A DNA stretch of 64,000 bases, from NCBI GenBank assembly GCA_016188675.1, contig JACPHJ010000065.1:32760-96759 (forward strand), read 5' to 3'. Of the stretch, positions 35,190-44,237 are shown piece after piece (the stretch's first letter is position 1; each line of letters starts with the position of its first letter). The notes beneath the pieces were generated by a model. That model saw only the letters and a list, made by a program, of their open reading frames with translations. It made no database searches and was not told where the DNA came from. This stretch comes from Planctomycetota bacterium (GTDB lineage: Bacteria; Planctomycetota; Brocadiia; Brocadiales; Brocadiaceae). The position numbers were made by a program, and so were the translations under genes.

Positions 35190-36245
35190 ATGACAATTCT
35201 TATAACTGGTGGTGCAGGATTTATCGGTAGCCACTTTACCCGCCGTATGGTTAATAAGGGCTGGCGGGTTGTTGTGCTTGATAAGCTAACGTATGCAGGA
35301 AATCTCGAAAACCTGAAAGACGTTACAGAAGACCCAAAAAAGTCTACACTGTTCAAGTTTTACAAGGGCGACATCTGCGATCAGGAATTAGTGGAACACA
35401 TTCTGTCGGATGAAGGTATTGATACAATCGTCAACTTTGCCGCAGAATCACACGTTGACCGGAGCATTTCCAGTGCGAGCACCTTTATTGATACCGATAT
35501 GAAAGGCGTCTTTGTTTTGCTGGAGGCGTCAAAAAAATTCACGATAAAGAAATTTATTCAGATATCTACGGATGAGGTTTACGGCACTGCCCATCATGGC
35601 GCTTTCAAGGAAACGGATGCCTTAAACCCAAGTAATCCATATTCTGCCAGTAAAGCCGGCGGAGACAGACTGGCTTATGCGTACTGGGTAACATATAAAT
35701 TGCCGGTTATTATTACGCGGGCATCCAACAACTACGGTTCACATCAATATCCGGAGAAATTCATTCCCCTATTTATTACAAATGCATTGGAAGACAAAAA
35801 GCTGCCGCTGTATGGCGATGGTAAACAGGTGCGGGACTGGATACACGTGGACGACCACTGTGAGGCGATTGATTTTCTCATGATTCATGGGAAGGACGGC
35901 GAGGTGTATAACATCGGAGGAGGAAATGAACGGTATAATATCGATACGGCGGACTTTATCCTGGATGAACTCAGAAAACCTAAATCATTGATAGAACATG
36001 TGAAAGACAGGGAGGGTCACGACAGGCGGTATGCCCTGGATTGCACCAAATTAATGTCCTTGGGCTGGAAACCAAAAATAAGGTTTGAAAATGGCCTAAA
36101 AAATACGATAGAATGGTATCAAAATAATCAATCATGGTGGAAACGAATAAAGAACGGTGAATTTCTGGAATATTACAATAGGCAATACAGTCACCGTTTT
36201 GCAGATGCTATTAACCCCAGCCTTAAGGCTGGGGTTAATAGATGA
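35190..36245 (+). CDS. rfbB: dTDP-glucose 4,6-dehydratase
   Basis: A 351-residue SDR-family enzyme (also called RmlB). It converts dTDP-glucose to dTDP-4-keto-6-deoxyglucose for deoxysugar synthesis. Motifs: NAD-binding 'ITGGAGFIGSHFTRRM', active-site 'ISTDEVYGTAHHGAF' (Thr-Asp-Glu), 'NPYSASKAGGDRLAYAY' (Tyr/Lys), and 'NNYGSHQYPEKFIPLFI'. The final residues (AINPSLKAGVNR) and the stop are encoded by a 34-bp perfect palindrome, so the C terminus is probably not ancestral. No other rml genes are nearby. Confidence 0.95.
   Translation: MTILITGGAGFIGSHFTRRMVNKGWRVVVLDKLTYAGNLENLKDVTEDPKKSTLFKFYKGDICDQELVEHILSDEGIDTIVNFAAESHVDRSISSASTFIDTDMKGVFVLLEASKKFTIKKFIQISTDEVYGTAHHGAFKETDALNPSNPYSASKAGGDRLAYAYWVTYKLPVIITRASNNYGSHQYPEKFIPLFITNALEDKKLPLYGDGKQVRDWIHVDDHCEAIDFLMIHGKDGEVYNIGGGNERYNIDTADFILDELRKPKSLIEHVKDREGHDRRYALDCTKLMSLGWKPKIRFENGLKNTIEWYQNNQSWWKRIKNGEFLEYYNRQYSHRFADAINPSLKAGVNR
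36208..36241. repeat. 34-bp perfect palindrome at the end of rfbB
   Basis: CTATTAACCCCAGCCTTAAG is the left half and its exact reverse complement completes 36208-36241. It overlaps the last codons of rfbB, and the stop TGA follows at 36243-36245. It can act as a terminator hairpin, but no U tail follows. It probably represents a mobile REP-like unit (GGCTGGGGTT family). Confidence 0.85.
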
Positions 36246-36273
36246 TACGGTTGTTTAAGAGGGGATGTGCGCT

Positions 36274-36726
36274 ATGTTGAATTCAATGACATTAAAAAAT
36301 ACAAGATGGGCGACATACTTGCAGGAAAAGACAGGAATTCTATTGAAGGCTTTTTGTGATTTTAAAGAAAAACACAAAGCCCATATAATGAATTGTGCCG
36401 TTATCTACATGTCGGTAAAGATAGGGCTTATTCTCCTTGCCACTTTTGCGACAATGGTATTATTGATAAGCTATGTAAGCCAACATCTTGCCATGGAGAT
36501 GACAAAGACCAAGTCGCTACTCTTTGCATCCCCTTTAACGCTTATAGTTATGCTAAAGTTGTATTTTATATTTAAGATGTTGATGACTTACGACAGATCA
36601 AGGATGATTATTAAGTCAATTATCCGTGTAGTATCGTTGAAAGGCAAAAAAGGCATGCAGCGGATAGAGGAAACGTTTCCTGTCGGAGCGCCGCCACTGT
36701 CTCTTGAAAAGGTTAAGAATTGTTGA
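36274..36726 (+). CDS. Two-TM membrane protein of unknown function
   Basis: About 150 residues from the ATG at 36274, preferred over 36265 because the AGAGGGG ribosome site (36258-36264) would touch the first ATG and is well spaced from the second. Two hydrophobic segments (~48-72 and ~84-105) are flanked by basic helices. I recognise no family. It is followed 41 bp later by the first FG-GAP gene, so it may belong to the same transcript. Confidence 0.6.
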   Translation: MLNSMTLKNTRWATYLQEKTGILLKAFCDFKEKHKAHIMNCAVIYMSVKIGLILLATFATMVLLISYVSQHLAMEMTKTKSLLFASPLTLIVMLKLYFIFKMLMTYDRSRMIIKSIIRVVSLKGKKGMQRIEETFPVGAPPLSLEKVKNC

Positions 36727-36767
36727 GTCAGGATGTGGTAAGAGCGGTAAACACGTTATAGGGCTTT

Positions 36768-38324
36768 ATGATTAAAACGGAAAAGCCAATTAATAAATTT
36801 AATAAAAGGGAGCGCCTTAAAAAGTGCTCCCTTTTTTTATTTTTGTTTTTAGCAAATTTTTTTACCTTTACAATGGCGTTTGCACAGACAGTAACGACTT
36901 TTACCGATGTTACCGGGACGGCCTCGGTAGGTAACACGGCGCGGGGTATGGGCTCAGCCTGGGGGGATTATAATAACGACGGACTGCTTGACGTCTATGT
37001 GTCAAATTACAAAGATAAAAACATCCTCTACGAAAATAATGGAGATGGCACCTTTCACGACGTTACAGATACTGCAAACGTAGGAAATACAGATGCGGGC
37101 ACGGATATAGCCTGGGGAGATTATAATAACGACGGGTTCCTGGATTTGTTTCTGGTAAACGACGTAGCTCCTGGTTATGGAGCAAAAAAGGTTTTGTATA
37201 AAAATAATGGTGACGGCACGTTTACCAATGTGGCGAAGACTGCCGGGATAGAAAATATCGCATTCGGGATGGGTGTTGCCTGGGCAGATTATGATAACGA
37301 TGGCTATCTGGACGTTTATGTTACGAATAATGCCCATGCCATGATATGTGACGGGCAACCAAATAAGCTGTTTAGAAATAAAAAAGATGGTACATTTGAG
37401 GATATTACAGATGCGGCAGGAGTTGGTGATTTGGGGAACGGTATGGGTGTGGCCTGGTGCGATTATGATAACGACGGCTATCAGGATCTTTATGTATTAA
37501 ATTTTGACAATTCCAATTTTTCCCCGCCTGAAAATACACCAAGTATCTTATATAAAAACAACGGTGACGGAACGTTTACCAGGGTGACTGATTCCGCCGG
37601 GATTGAAAATTCACTGGGAGGATTCGGCGTGGCCTGGGGTGATTATAATAACGATGGATATATGGATGTTTTTATTGCAAATCTTAAAGACATTCTTCCC
37701 AGCGCTAAAAATGTCTTGTTCAAAAATAATGGCGATGGTACCTTCAGTGACGTGACGGATACTGCCGGTGTTGGGGATGAAGAAGAAAGTACAGAAGTCA
37801 CTTGGGTGGACTACGATAATGATGGTGATCTGGATTTGCATGTTGTAAATGGGGGAATAGGCGCATCACAGGCGTGTGTACTCTATCGAAATGATGGTGA
37901 CGAGACGTTTACTGACGTTGCGGGTGAGGCATCCATTCGGTACGTTGGTCATGCAGAAGGGGCGTCATGGGGAGATTATGATAACGATGGGGATATGGAC
38001 CTCTATTTGGTGAACTACGGTGAGCCAAATGTCCTTTATCAAAATAATGGAAACAACAATCACTGGATTATTATCAAGCTGGTTGGCGCTACAAGCAATA
38101 AAGCAGGGATTGGCGCTAGAATTAAGGTTATAACAGGCACTGGCACTCAAATCAGGGAAGTTGACGGCGGATCGGGTTTTTGTTCGCAGGACAGCTTATG
38201 GGTACACTTTGGCCTAGGGAGTGCTGAAATAATTGATACGCTGGAGATAAAGTGGCCTGGCGGAAAGGTACAAACGCTGCTTAATGAGTCAACAAATAAA
38301 ATACTGGAGATTAAAGAGGAATAA
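36768..38324 (+). CDS. FG-GAP/VCBS repeat protein with ASPIC/UnbV domain, copy 1
   Basis: A 518-residue secreted protein. A long N-region (~22 basic residues) precedes a signal-type hydrophobic core ending around residue 40. Seven repeats of the type 'AWGDYNNDGxLDLYVxN' (Asp-rich, putative calcium-binding FG-GAP/VCBS blades) form a beta-propeller at ~45-430. The C-terminal ASPIC/UnbV domain (~445-510) reads 'GIGARIKVITGTGTQIREVDGGSGFCSQDSLWVHFGLG'. Likely an extracellular or envelope-surface binding protein. It starts a module with the gene 3 bp downstream, and that module is repeated at 39362-41754. Confidence 0.9.
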   Translation: MIKTEKPINKFNKRERLKKCSLFLFLFLANFFTFTMAFAQTVTTFTDVTGTASVGNTARGMGSAWGDYNNDGLLDVYVSNYKDKNILYENNGDGTFHDVTDTANVGNTDAGTDIAWGDYNNDGFLDLFLVNDVAPGYGAKKVLYKNNGDGTFTNVAKTAGIENIAFGMGVAWADYDNDGYLDVYVTNNAHAMICDGQPNKLFRNKKDGTFEDITDAAGVGDLGNGMGVAWCDYDNDGYQDLYVLNFDNSNFSPPENTPSILYKNNGDGTFTRVTDSAGIENSLGGFGVAWGDYNNDGYMDVFIANLKDILPSAKNVLFKNNGDGTFSDVTDTAGVGDEEESTEVTWVDYDNDGDLDLHVVNGGIGASQACVLYRNDGDETFTDVAGEASIRYVGHAEGASWGDYDNDGDMDLYLVNYGEPNVLYQNNGNNNHWIIIKLVGATSNKAGIGARIKVITGTGTQIREVDGGSGFCSQDSLWVHFGLGSAEIIDTLEIKWPGGKVQTLLNESTNKILEIKEE

Positions 38325-38327
38325 GAT

Positions 38328-39167
38328 ATGGGAAAATATTTTATCCTGATTCTCATTGTTGTTCTATGGAGTAAAATTGCATTTGGTTTTTCTGTCGGAC
38401 CGCCTGCTGAACGGACGGGAAATCCGGGTGAAATCTGCGGCGATGATACGTGTGCTTCAACCTGTCATACCAGTTTTTCCGTGAATTCCGGATCCGCTAA
38501 GTTTTCAATTAGTTTGCCTTCTTCTCCTTACAAACCAGGCCAGATATTGGACATTACGGTTACGTTTGAGAATACCTCTACTTCGATACATGGTTTCGAA
38601 ATTACCGCTGTTGATGCCGCGAATAATAAGGTAGGTACGTTTGCGGCTAAAGATGATAAGACCCAAACGGAAAGTTATGATAATCTGTACGCAGCCCATA
38701 CCAGGATTGGTACTGCAGAAAGCCAGTGGACAGTCCAGTGGACAGCTCCAACTGCAAGTGTTTCAAGCCCAATTACCTTTTATGCGGCGGGAAATGAGGC
38801 AAATGGGAACAGTACAATCAGTGGCGATTATATTTATACTGATACAGCCACTATTTCACTGGCTGAGGAATGCGTGCCTTCTACTTTAAAGGTCAAGTCA
38901 AAAAAATTGGTAATCAAACGCGGGAAAAGCGCTGTTGTTACTGTAACGGTGAAGGGTGAAAATAAAGAGCCGTGTACTAACCATGTGGTGTATGCATCTG
39001 CTGCGAATAAAAAAGTATCCATTGATGAAAGCACAGAAACAAATGATAATGGGAAGGCGAAATTTACGGTAACTGCAGGGAACGATAAGGGTAAAGACGT
39101 CGTTACCTTTAGTGCGCGAGATGATAATGCTGAGATTAAAAAAGATATTAATGTGATAGTTAAATAA
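38328..39167 (+). CDS. Choice-of-anchor V / Ig-like secreted protein with C-x3-CH motif, copy 1
   Basis: A 279-residue exported protein (signal peptide ~1-20). The N-terminal domain 'FSVGPPAERTGNPGEICGDD' then TCASTCHTSF resembles the choice-of-anchor V domain, whose members usually show a CxxCH heme-c-like motif; here the spacing is Cys-Ala-Ser-Thr-Cys-His (C-x3-CH). The domain continues with 'HGFEITAVDAANNKVGTF' and 'WTVQWTAP...VTFYAAGNEANGN'-type sequence. A C-terminal invasin-like (Big) domain follows (~190-279, KKLVIKRGKSAVVTVTVKGEN). Heme attachment is possible but unproven. Paired with the propeller gene upstream. Confidence 0.8.
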   Translation: MGKYFILILIVVLWSKIAFGFSVGPPAERTGNPGEICGDDTCASTCHTSFSVNSGSAKFSISLPSSPYKPGQILDITVTFENTSTSIHGFEITAVDAANNKVGTFAAKDDKTQTESYDNLYAAHTRIGTAESQWTVQWTAPTASVSSPITFYAAGNEANGNSTISGDYIYTDTATISLAEECVPSTLKVKSKKLVIKRGKSAVVTVTVKGENKEPCTNHVVYASAANKKVSIDESTETNDNGKAKFTVTAGNDKGKDVVTFSARDDNAEIKKDINVIVK

Positions 39168-39220
39168 TATAGGAATTTTCATTTTATTCACGCAGTTTTT
39201 AGGGTGGTGTGAAACGTAAA

Positions 39221-39307
39221 ATCCCCCTTAAAAAAGGGGGGTAAGGGGGTTGTAAAATAACTCAGGAAAAAACACAACTCCCCTAAATTCCCCTTTTGTA
39301 ATGGGGA
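39221..39307. repeat. CCCCCTTA/GGGGG palindromic element, copy 3
   Basis: ATCCCCCTTAAAAAAGGGGG (39221-39240), AGGGGGTTGT (39244-39253), a T/A-rich linker, and then an ACAACTCCCC ... TAATGGGGA half unit ending near 39307. It has the same two-half arrangement as copy 2 at 18595-18690. It lies exactly between the two copies of the duplicated FG-GAP/anchor-V module. Confidence 0.85.
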
Positions 39308-39361
39308 CTAACTTAAACCAGAAATTTTATAACAACTCAAAATTATAGTTGTGAAAAGTCT

Positions 39362-40915
39362 ATGGATAAAATAAAAAACAAATCAAACATCTTTCATTCC
39401 GCAGGAATTGTATTTTCGTTTATATTAGTTATGGGTTGTATTTATCCAGGTGTAGTGTTTTCGCAAGTCACGTTTACTGATGTTACTAAATCCGCCAACG
39501 TTGACAATAATTCTCCCGGCCTCGGCGCTGCATGGGGTGATTATAATAACGACGGGTTTTTAGATATATATGTTTCTAATTATAACGATGTAAATATCCT
39601 CTATAAAAATAATGGAGATGGGACTTTTTCTAATGTTGCAAGCAGTGCAGGTGTAGGTGACGATAGTACCGGCACTGATATAGCCTGGGGCGATTACAAT
39701 AACGATGGATTTTTAGACCTTTATCTGGTCAATGACGTGGGTGCTGGTTACGGTGCAAAAAATATCCTTTATAAAAACAATGGTGACGGTACTTTTGCCA
39801 ATGTTGCCGATGCCGCAGGGGTGAGCAGTCGCGGGTATGGTCTTTGCGCTGCATGGGCAGATTATAACAATGATGGACTTTTGGACCTTTATGTGACCAA
39901 TAACGCCCATTCGATTTTTTGCAACGGCCAGTCGAATAAATTGTATAAAAACAAAGGCGGTGATACCTTTGAGGATGTTACAGACACAGTCGGGGTGGGA
40001 GAAAATGGGAACAGTACAGGGGTTGCTTGGGGTGATTTTGATGACGATGGGGACCAAGACCTTTGCGTAATAAATTTTGCCAGCCCATTTCTGGAGCCTC
40101 CCGAAGGTAATCCCAGTGTGTTATATCAAAATAATAATGACGGTACCTTTACGAACGTTTCTTCTTTGGCTGGTATAGAACATATCGACGGAGGTCATGG
40201 GGTGGCATGGGGTGATTACGATAATGATGGGGACATGGATTTTTACATCGCTAATAACAGCGCTTTGCTCTCGCAATCTCCTCAGATATTTTCTTCGGGG
40301 AAGAATGTTCTCTATCGTAATAATGGCAACGGTACATTTAACGACGTTACTGATGATGCTGGAGTTGGCAGCACATTGACAAGTACCGAAGTTTCCTGGG
40401 TGGATTATGATAACGACGGAGACCTTGATTTGTACGTTGTAAATGGGGGGATTCAGGGCAATCAAAGCAGCATCCTTTACGAAAACAATAATGGTACTTT
40501 TAGTGATGTTGCCGGTACTGCAGGCATTCAGAATACAGGGCAGGGAGAGGGCGCAACCTGGGGTGACTATGATAATGACGGGGATATGGACCTCTATGTC
40601 GTTAATTATAGGCAATCGAATAAATTGTATAGGAACAATGGTAACAGTAATCATTGGATTATTATTAAACCAGTAGGTACAACGAGCAATAGTGCGGGGA
40701 TTGGTGCGAGAATAAAGGCAGTTACGGGTACAGTTACGCAAACCAGAGAAGTGGATGGCGGCTCTGGTTTTTGCTCGCAGGATAGTTTATGGGTTCATTT
40801 TGGATTGGGTAATAATGAAACAATTGATACACTCGAAATACAATGGCCTGGCGGAAAGGTACAGACACTTTTAAATGTTACGGTTGACCAAATACTAACG
40901 ATTACAGAGGAATGA
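39362..40915 (+). CDS. FG-GAP/VCBS repeat protein with ASPIC/UnbV domain, copy 2
   Basis: A 517-residue paralogue of the gene at 36768, with a comparable exported N terminus and seven Asp-rich propeller repeats (first at LGAAWGDYNNDGFLDIYVSN). The order of insertions is the same and the C-terminal ASPIC domain ends 'WPGGKVQTLL' as in copy 1. Diversification is mainly in loops (one blade has 'GDFDDDGDQD'). It overlaps the next gene by 4 bp (ATGA), whereas copy 1 is separated by 3 bp. Confidence 0.9.
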   Translation: MDKIKNKSNIFHSAGIVFSFILVMGCIYPGVVFSQVTFTDVTKSANVDNNSPGLGAAWGDYNNDGFLDIYVSNYNDVNILYKNNGDGTFSNVASSAGVGDDSTGTDIAWGDYNNDGFLDLYLVNDVGAGYGAKNILYKNNGDGTFANVADAAGVSSRGYGLCAAWADYNNDGLLDLYVTNNAHSIFCNGQSNKLYKNKGGDTFEDVTDTVGVGENGNSTGVAWGDFDDDGDQDLCVINFASPFLEPPEGNPSVLYQNNNDGTFTNVSSLAGIEHIDGGHGVAWGDYDNDGDMDFYIANNSALLSQSPQIFSSGKNVLYRNNGNGTFNDVTDDAGVGSTLTSTEVSWVDYDNDGDLDLYVVNGGIQGNQSSILYENNNGTFSDVAGTAGIQNTGQGEGATWGDYDNDGDMDLYVVNYRQSNKLYRNNGNSNHWIIIKPVGTTSNSAGIGARIKAVTGTVTQTREVDGGSGFCSQDSLWVHFGLGNNETIDTLEIQWPGGKVQTLLNVTVDQILTITEE

Positions 40916-41754
40916 TGGATAAAAGCGTATACAGCATATTTGCGTTCTTATTAATTCTGTCCGGCAATACCGCATATGGTTTTCTTTCAGGTCCTATTGC
41001 AGGCCGTACAGGCGCTCCTAACGATATATGTGACAGTTTGACCTGTAATTCAGATGCTTGTCATACCAGTTATGGGTTGAATACAGGTAGGGCTGTGTTT
41101 TCGATAATAATTCCTTCCACTTACGAAAAAGGCAAGACGACCGATATTCTTATAACATTTGATAATTCTAATACCGGTCTTCATGGCTTTGAGATAACGG
41201 CTATGGATGCAGCCAATACTAAAGTAGGTACGTTTACCAGCACGAGCGAAACCACGCAGACAGAACCGTACAAAAGCCAGTATGCCGCTCACACCGTCAT
41301 TGGAACAGCCGAAAATGGCTGGACTATCCAATGGACAGCCCCGGCAGAGAAACTATCAGACCCCGTTACTTTTTACGCCGCCGGTAATGAAGCCAATGGT
41401 GACGGGACTTCGCTGGGAGATTTTATTTATACGGCAACTGCGACGGCGTATCTCCAATGTGTTCCCGCGACGTTAGAAGCAAATCCCTTAAAAATATCTG
41501 TCAAACGTAACAAGGGCGCTGCAATAACCGTCACCGTTACGGAGGAGAATGGAGACGCCTGTGGCGGCATTACCGTAACCGCATCTACTAAAAAAAACAG
41601 GGTTCAGTTAGAAAGTAGCGTAAGTACGGATGCCAGCGGCAACGCCATTTTTACGGTTAAGGCAGGAAATAAGAAGGGGAAGGACGTCATTACCTTTTCC
41701 ACAGAATCCGGTTCTACAAGTATAGAGGGAAAGGTTGAGGTAAAAATAAAATAG
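40912..41754 (+). CDS. Choice-of-anchor V / Ig-like secreted protein with C-x4-CH motif, copy 2
   Basis: A 280-residue paralogue of the gene at 38328, with signal peptide, anchor-V-like domain and invasin-like C-terminal domain (~190-280). The Cys-His segment is 'DSLTCNSDACHTSYG', giving Cys-x4-Cys-His, one residue longer than copy 1 and two longer than canonical CxxCH. The rest of the domain is conserved (HGFEITAMDAANTKVGTF; WTIQWTAP; FYAAGNEANGDG). It ends one base before the convergent tsaB stop. Confidence 0.8.
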   Translation: MMDKSVYSIFAFLLILSGNTAYGFLSGPIAGRTGAPNDICDSLTCNSDACHTSYGLNTGRAVFSIIIPSTYEKGKTTDILITFDNSNTGLHGFEITAMDAANTKVGTFTSTSETTQTEPYKSQYAAHTVIGTAENGWTIQWTAPAEKLSDPVTFYAAGNEANGDGTSLGDFIYTATATAYLQCVPATLEANPLKISVKRNKGAAITVTVTEENGDACGGITVTASTKKNRVQLESSVSTDASGNAIFTVKAGNKKGKDVITFSTESGSTSIEGKVEVKIK

Positions 41755-41755
41755 A

Positions 41756-42436
41756 TTATTTCTTGCCTTCACGCTTTTCAACGGCCTCTGCCCGCCGTAA
41801 ATACAGAGGTAGTAATTTGTCAATCTCGCACCGATGCCCCGCATCATACATCTTCCCACCTAATAGAGCTACACACCTTGAGTTCGGTATTGCGTGCGCT
41901 TCCTCGTCGATGATGATGTCCTTTTGCTGAAATATGTCTTTGTAAGGTGCAACGCCGTCCCCGAAAATAATTACAGGTCGTGGAAGGATGGATAACAGTT
42001 TTTCAGGCTGAATCACCAGAAACTCAGTTAGCCTTTTCCTCTGAGCGCCCTCCATTGTATAAATGCAGGCATATACATGGTTTCTCCTGGCATCGATGAT
42101 GGGACATATGGGGATGGAACCTATTGTGTAACTTTCAGCTATAATGTCAAATATGGGAACGTCAACAACGGGTTTGTTTAATGCATAGGCAAGCGTCTTT
42201 GCACAGGCCACTCCCACGCGTAAGCCTGTATATGAGCCTGGCCCCACATCGACTGCAATCAGGTCAATATCCCGGGGTTTCCAGCCGATTTCATGAAGTG
42301 TTGTTCTGATGGCTGGGATCAATTCCTTCCCATGCTGCATGCCTGCCCCAAAGCCCTTTGCAACGATAACGTGCTTGTTCTCGCAAACGGCGACACCGCC
42401 GATATTCCCTGACGTTTCTATTCCAAGTACTTTCAT
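41756..42436 (-). CDS. tsaB: tRNA threonylcarbamoyladenosine biosynthesis protein TsaB
   Basis: A 226-residue ASKHA-fold protein. 'MKVLGIETSGNIGGVAV' and 'DLIAVDVGPGSYTGLRVGVACAKTLAYAL' are diagnostic. TsaB partners with TsaD and TsaE in forming threonylcarbamoyladenosine at tRNA position 37. Length is normal. No other tsa gene is in the window. It converges with the anchor-V gene with a single base between stops. Confidence 0.95.
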   Translation of the reverse strand: MKVLGIETSGNIGGVAVCENKHVIVAKGFGAGMQHGKELIPAIRTTLHEIGWKPRDIDLIAVDVGPGSYTGLRVGVACAKTLAYALNKPVVDVPIFDIIAESYTIGSIPICPIIDARRNHVYACIYTMEGAQRKRLTEFLVIQPEKLLSILPRPVIIFGDGVAPYKDIFQQKDIIIDEEAHAIPNSRCVALLGGKMYDAGHRCEIDKLLPLYLRRAEAVEKREGKK

Positions 42437-42644
42437 AATCTTTTACAAGAATACCAAAAATAATTGGAAAATAAAGTAAAATTGACTCACCTTTGTTTAT
42501 TTGATATATTGAAAATGCGTTCGTACATAGAATAATCTGTAATGTTCGTGGGCAAGCTAAAGCAAAGAAAAATCAAAGTTTTAAATAAATCCCTAATGTG
42601 AAGTCTTAACCTCTGCAAACATTTTAAAGGGAGGGCAAAGAAGT

Positions 42645-44126
42645 ATGGAAGGAAAAAATTATATCAATGGGGCATTTGTAAATGGCGTTTCTGGTGAAAA
42701 ATTTGAGAGCAGGAATCCAGCCAGTATTGATGAGGTGCTGGGGACATTTCCACTGTCTTCTGAAACCGACGTAAATAATGCCGTAAGTGCCGCAAAAGAT
42801 GCCTATGATGGCTGGAGAAGATTGTCTCGTATCAAGCGGGGTGAGTATTTTGATGAATTTGTTCAGCTATTGAAGAAAGACCGGGAAGAAATATCCCGGT
42901 TGGTGACAAGGGAATGTGGAAAGGGAATTGTTGAGGGTCGTGCCGATGTGACGGAAGGTATCCACATGGTGCAGTACGTATTTGGCACTGTACGGATGCC
43001 TCACGGCGATGTAATAGATTCTGAGATTCCTGAGAAAGACGCATTCATGCGGCGAAAACCGAAAGGTGTTGTGGCGGCGATTACACCGTGGAACTTTCCG
43101 TTTGCCATTCCCCTGTGGCTGATATGCCCTTCCGTAGTGGAGGGAAATACCATTGTTCTTAAACCTTCCCGTGAAACGGCGTGTACCGCACATAAGATTG
43201 CCGAGTATGCGCATAAAGCGGGTTTTCCGCCAGGAGTTATCAACGTTGTACACGGAGGCTGTGGAGATTTACTGGTGAAACATCCGGATACACACGTGGT
43301 GTTGTTTGTCGGCTCTAACGACGTGGGCTCTGAAATAAAGAAGATTGTTGCCGGGTTTCATAACAAGATGTGTGCATGCGAGATGGGTGGGAAAAATGCC
43401 CTGATTGTTCTAGATGATGCAAATTTGAGTATTGCCGTGAATGCAGCCATTATCAGCGCCTTTAAGACGTCAGGACAGCGGTGTACTTCTGCAAGCCGTT
43501 TGATTGTGCATGAAAAGATTTTGGGGGAATTTGAAAAGAGATTTGTAGAGACCACCAAAAGATTAAGAATTGGTAATCCATTGGACGAAGACGTATTTAT
43601 AGGCCCCGTAATAAATCAGTCAGCAACAGAAAAGATCACCAGATACAATGACCTTGCCAAAAAAGAAGGTGCTAAGGTGTTGCTGGATGGCGGGAGGCTT
43701 ACCGCCGAGCCATATAAAAAAGGTTATTTCATGTCTCCCTTTGTGTATCGTATGCAAAACAACCCAAAAAGCCGTGTCCTCCATGAGGAGGTGTTTGGTC
43801 CGCATGTAGCAATCATCCCCGTAAAAGATATTGACGAGGTTATAGAAGTGCATAATGATACTGACTACGGTCTTACATGTGCAGTGATAACTGAGGATTT
43901 TAGGAAGGCGAGGATGATACGGGATGATTGTGATTATGGTCTGGGTTATGTGAACCTGCCCACGATTGGGGCTGAGGTGCATCTGCCATTTGGCGGCGTT
44001 AAAAAGAGCGGGACAGGATTGCCATCGGCCAGTACCCTGATTGACGTGGTAACGCACCGTACGGCGTGGACAGTCAATCATGCCATGGAAATCAAGATGG
44101 CGCAGGGATTGACGGTGAAGTTGTAG
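42645..44126 (+). CDS. Aldehyde dehydrogenase family protein
   Basis: A 493-residue NAD(P)-dependent aldehyde dehydrogenase. The NAD-binding region is 'VVAAITPWNFPFAIPLW' and 'NTIVLKPSRETACTA'. The catalytic Glu lies in 'CACEMGGKNALIV' and the catalytic Cys in 'AFKTSGQRCTSASRLIV'. It resembles aldehyde/semialdehyde dehydrogenases such as those of amino-acid (AASADH-like) or betaine-type metabolism; the substrate is unknown. GGGAGG precedes the ATG. Apparently monocistronic. Confidence 0.92.
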   Translation: MEGKNYINGAFVNGVSGEKFESRNPASIDEVLGTFPLSSETDVNNAVSAAKDAYDGWRRLSRIKRGEYFDEFVQLLKKDREEISRLVTRECGKGIVEGRADVTEGIHMVQYVFGTVRMPHGDVIDSEIPEKDAFMRRKPKGVVAAITPWNFPFAIPLWLICPSVVEGNTIVLKPSRETACTAHKIAEYAHKAGFPPGVINVVHGGCGDLLVKHPDTHVVLFVGSNDVGSEIKKIVAGFHNKMCACEMGGKNALIVLDDANLSIAVNAAIISAFKTSGQRCTSASRLIVHEKILGEFEKRFVETTKRLRIGNPLDEDVFIGPVINQSATEKITRYNDLAKKEGAKVLLDGGRLTAEPYKKGYFMSPFVYRMQNNPKSRVLHEEVFGPHVAIIPVKDIDEVIEVHNDTDYGLTCAVITEDFRKARMIRDDCDYGLGYVNLPTIGAEVHLPFGGVKKSGTGLPSASTLIDVVTHRTAWTVNHAMEIKMAQGLTVKL

Positions 44127-44147
44127 TACATCTAAAATTGTAATAGT

Positions 44148-44175
44148 TCACCGCAAAGACGCAAAGGACGCAAAG
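44148..44175. repeat. CGCAAAGACGCAAAGG repeat arm
   Basis: A single arm with ACCGCAAAGACGCAAAGGAC followed by GCAAAGAAA, of the same family as the arms near 21281-21300 and 35102-35173. It lies between the aldehyde dehydrogenase and the first VanZ gene. No partner arm was found within 100 bp. Confidence 0.45.
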
Positions 44176-44237
44176 AAATACTTTAAATACTGTTACATAA
44201 AATCAAGAATTATTCAAAATCTTACAGCAATTGTATC

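Noticed and set aside
36961..41350. Long antisense ORFs across the FG-GAP genes
   Set aside because: They arise from the repetitive Asp/Gly codon pattern of the propeller repeats.
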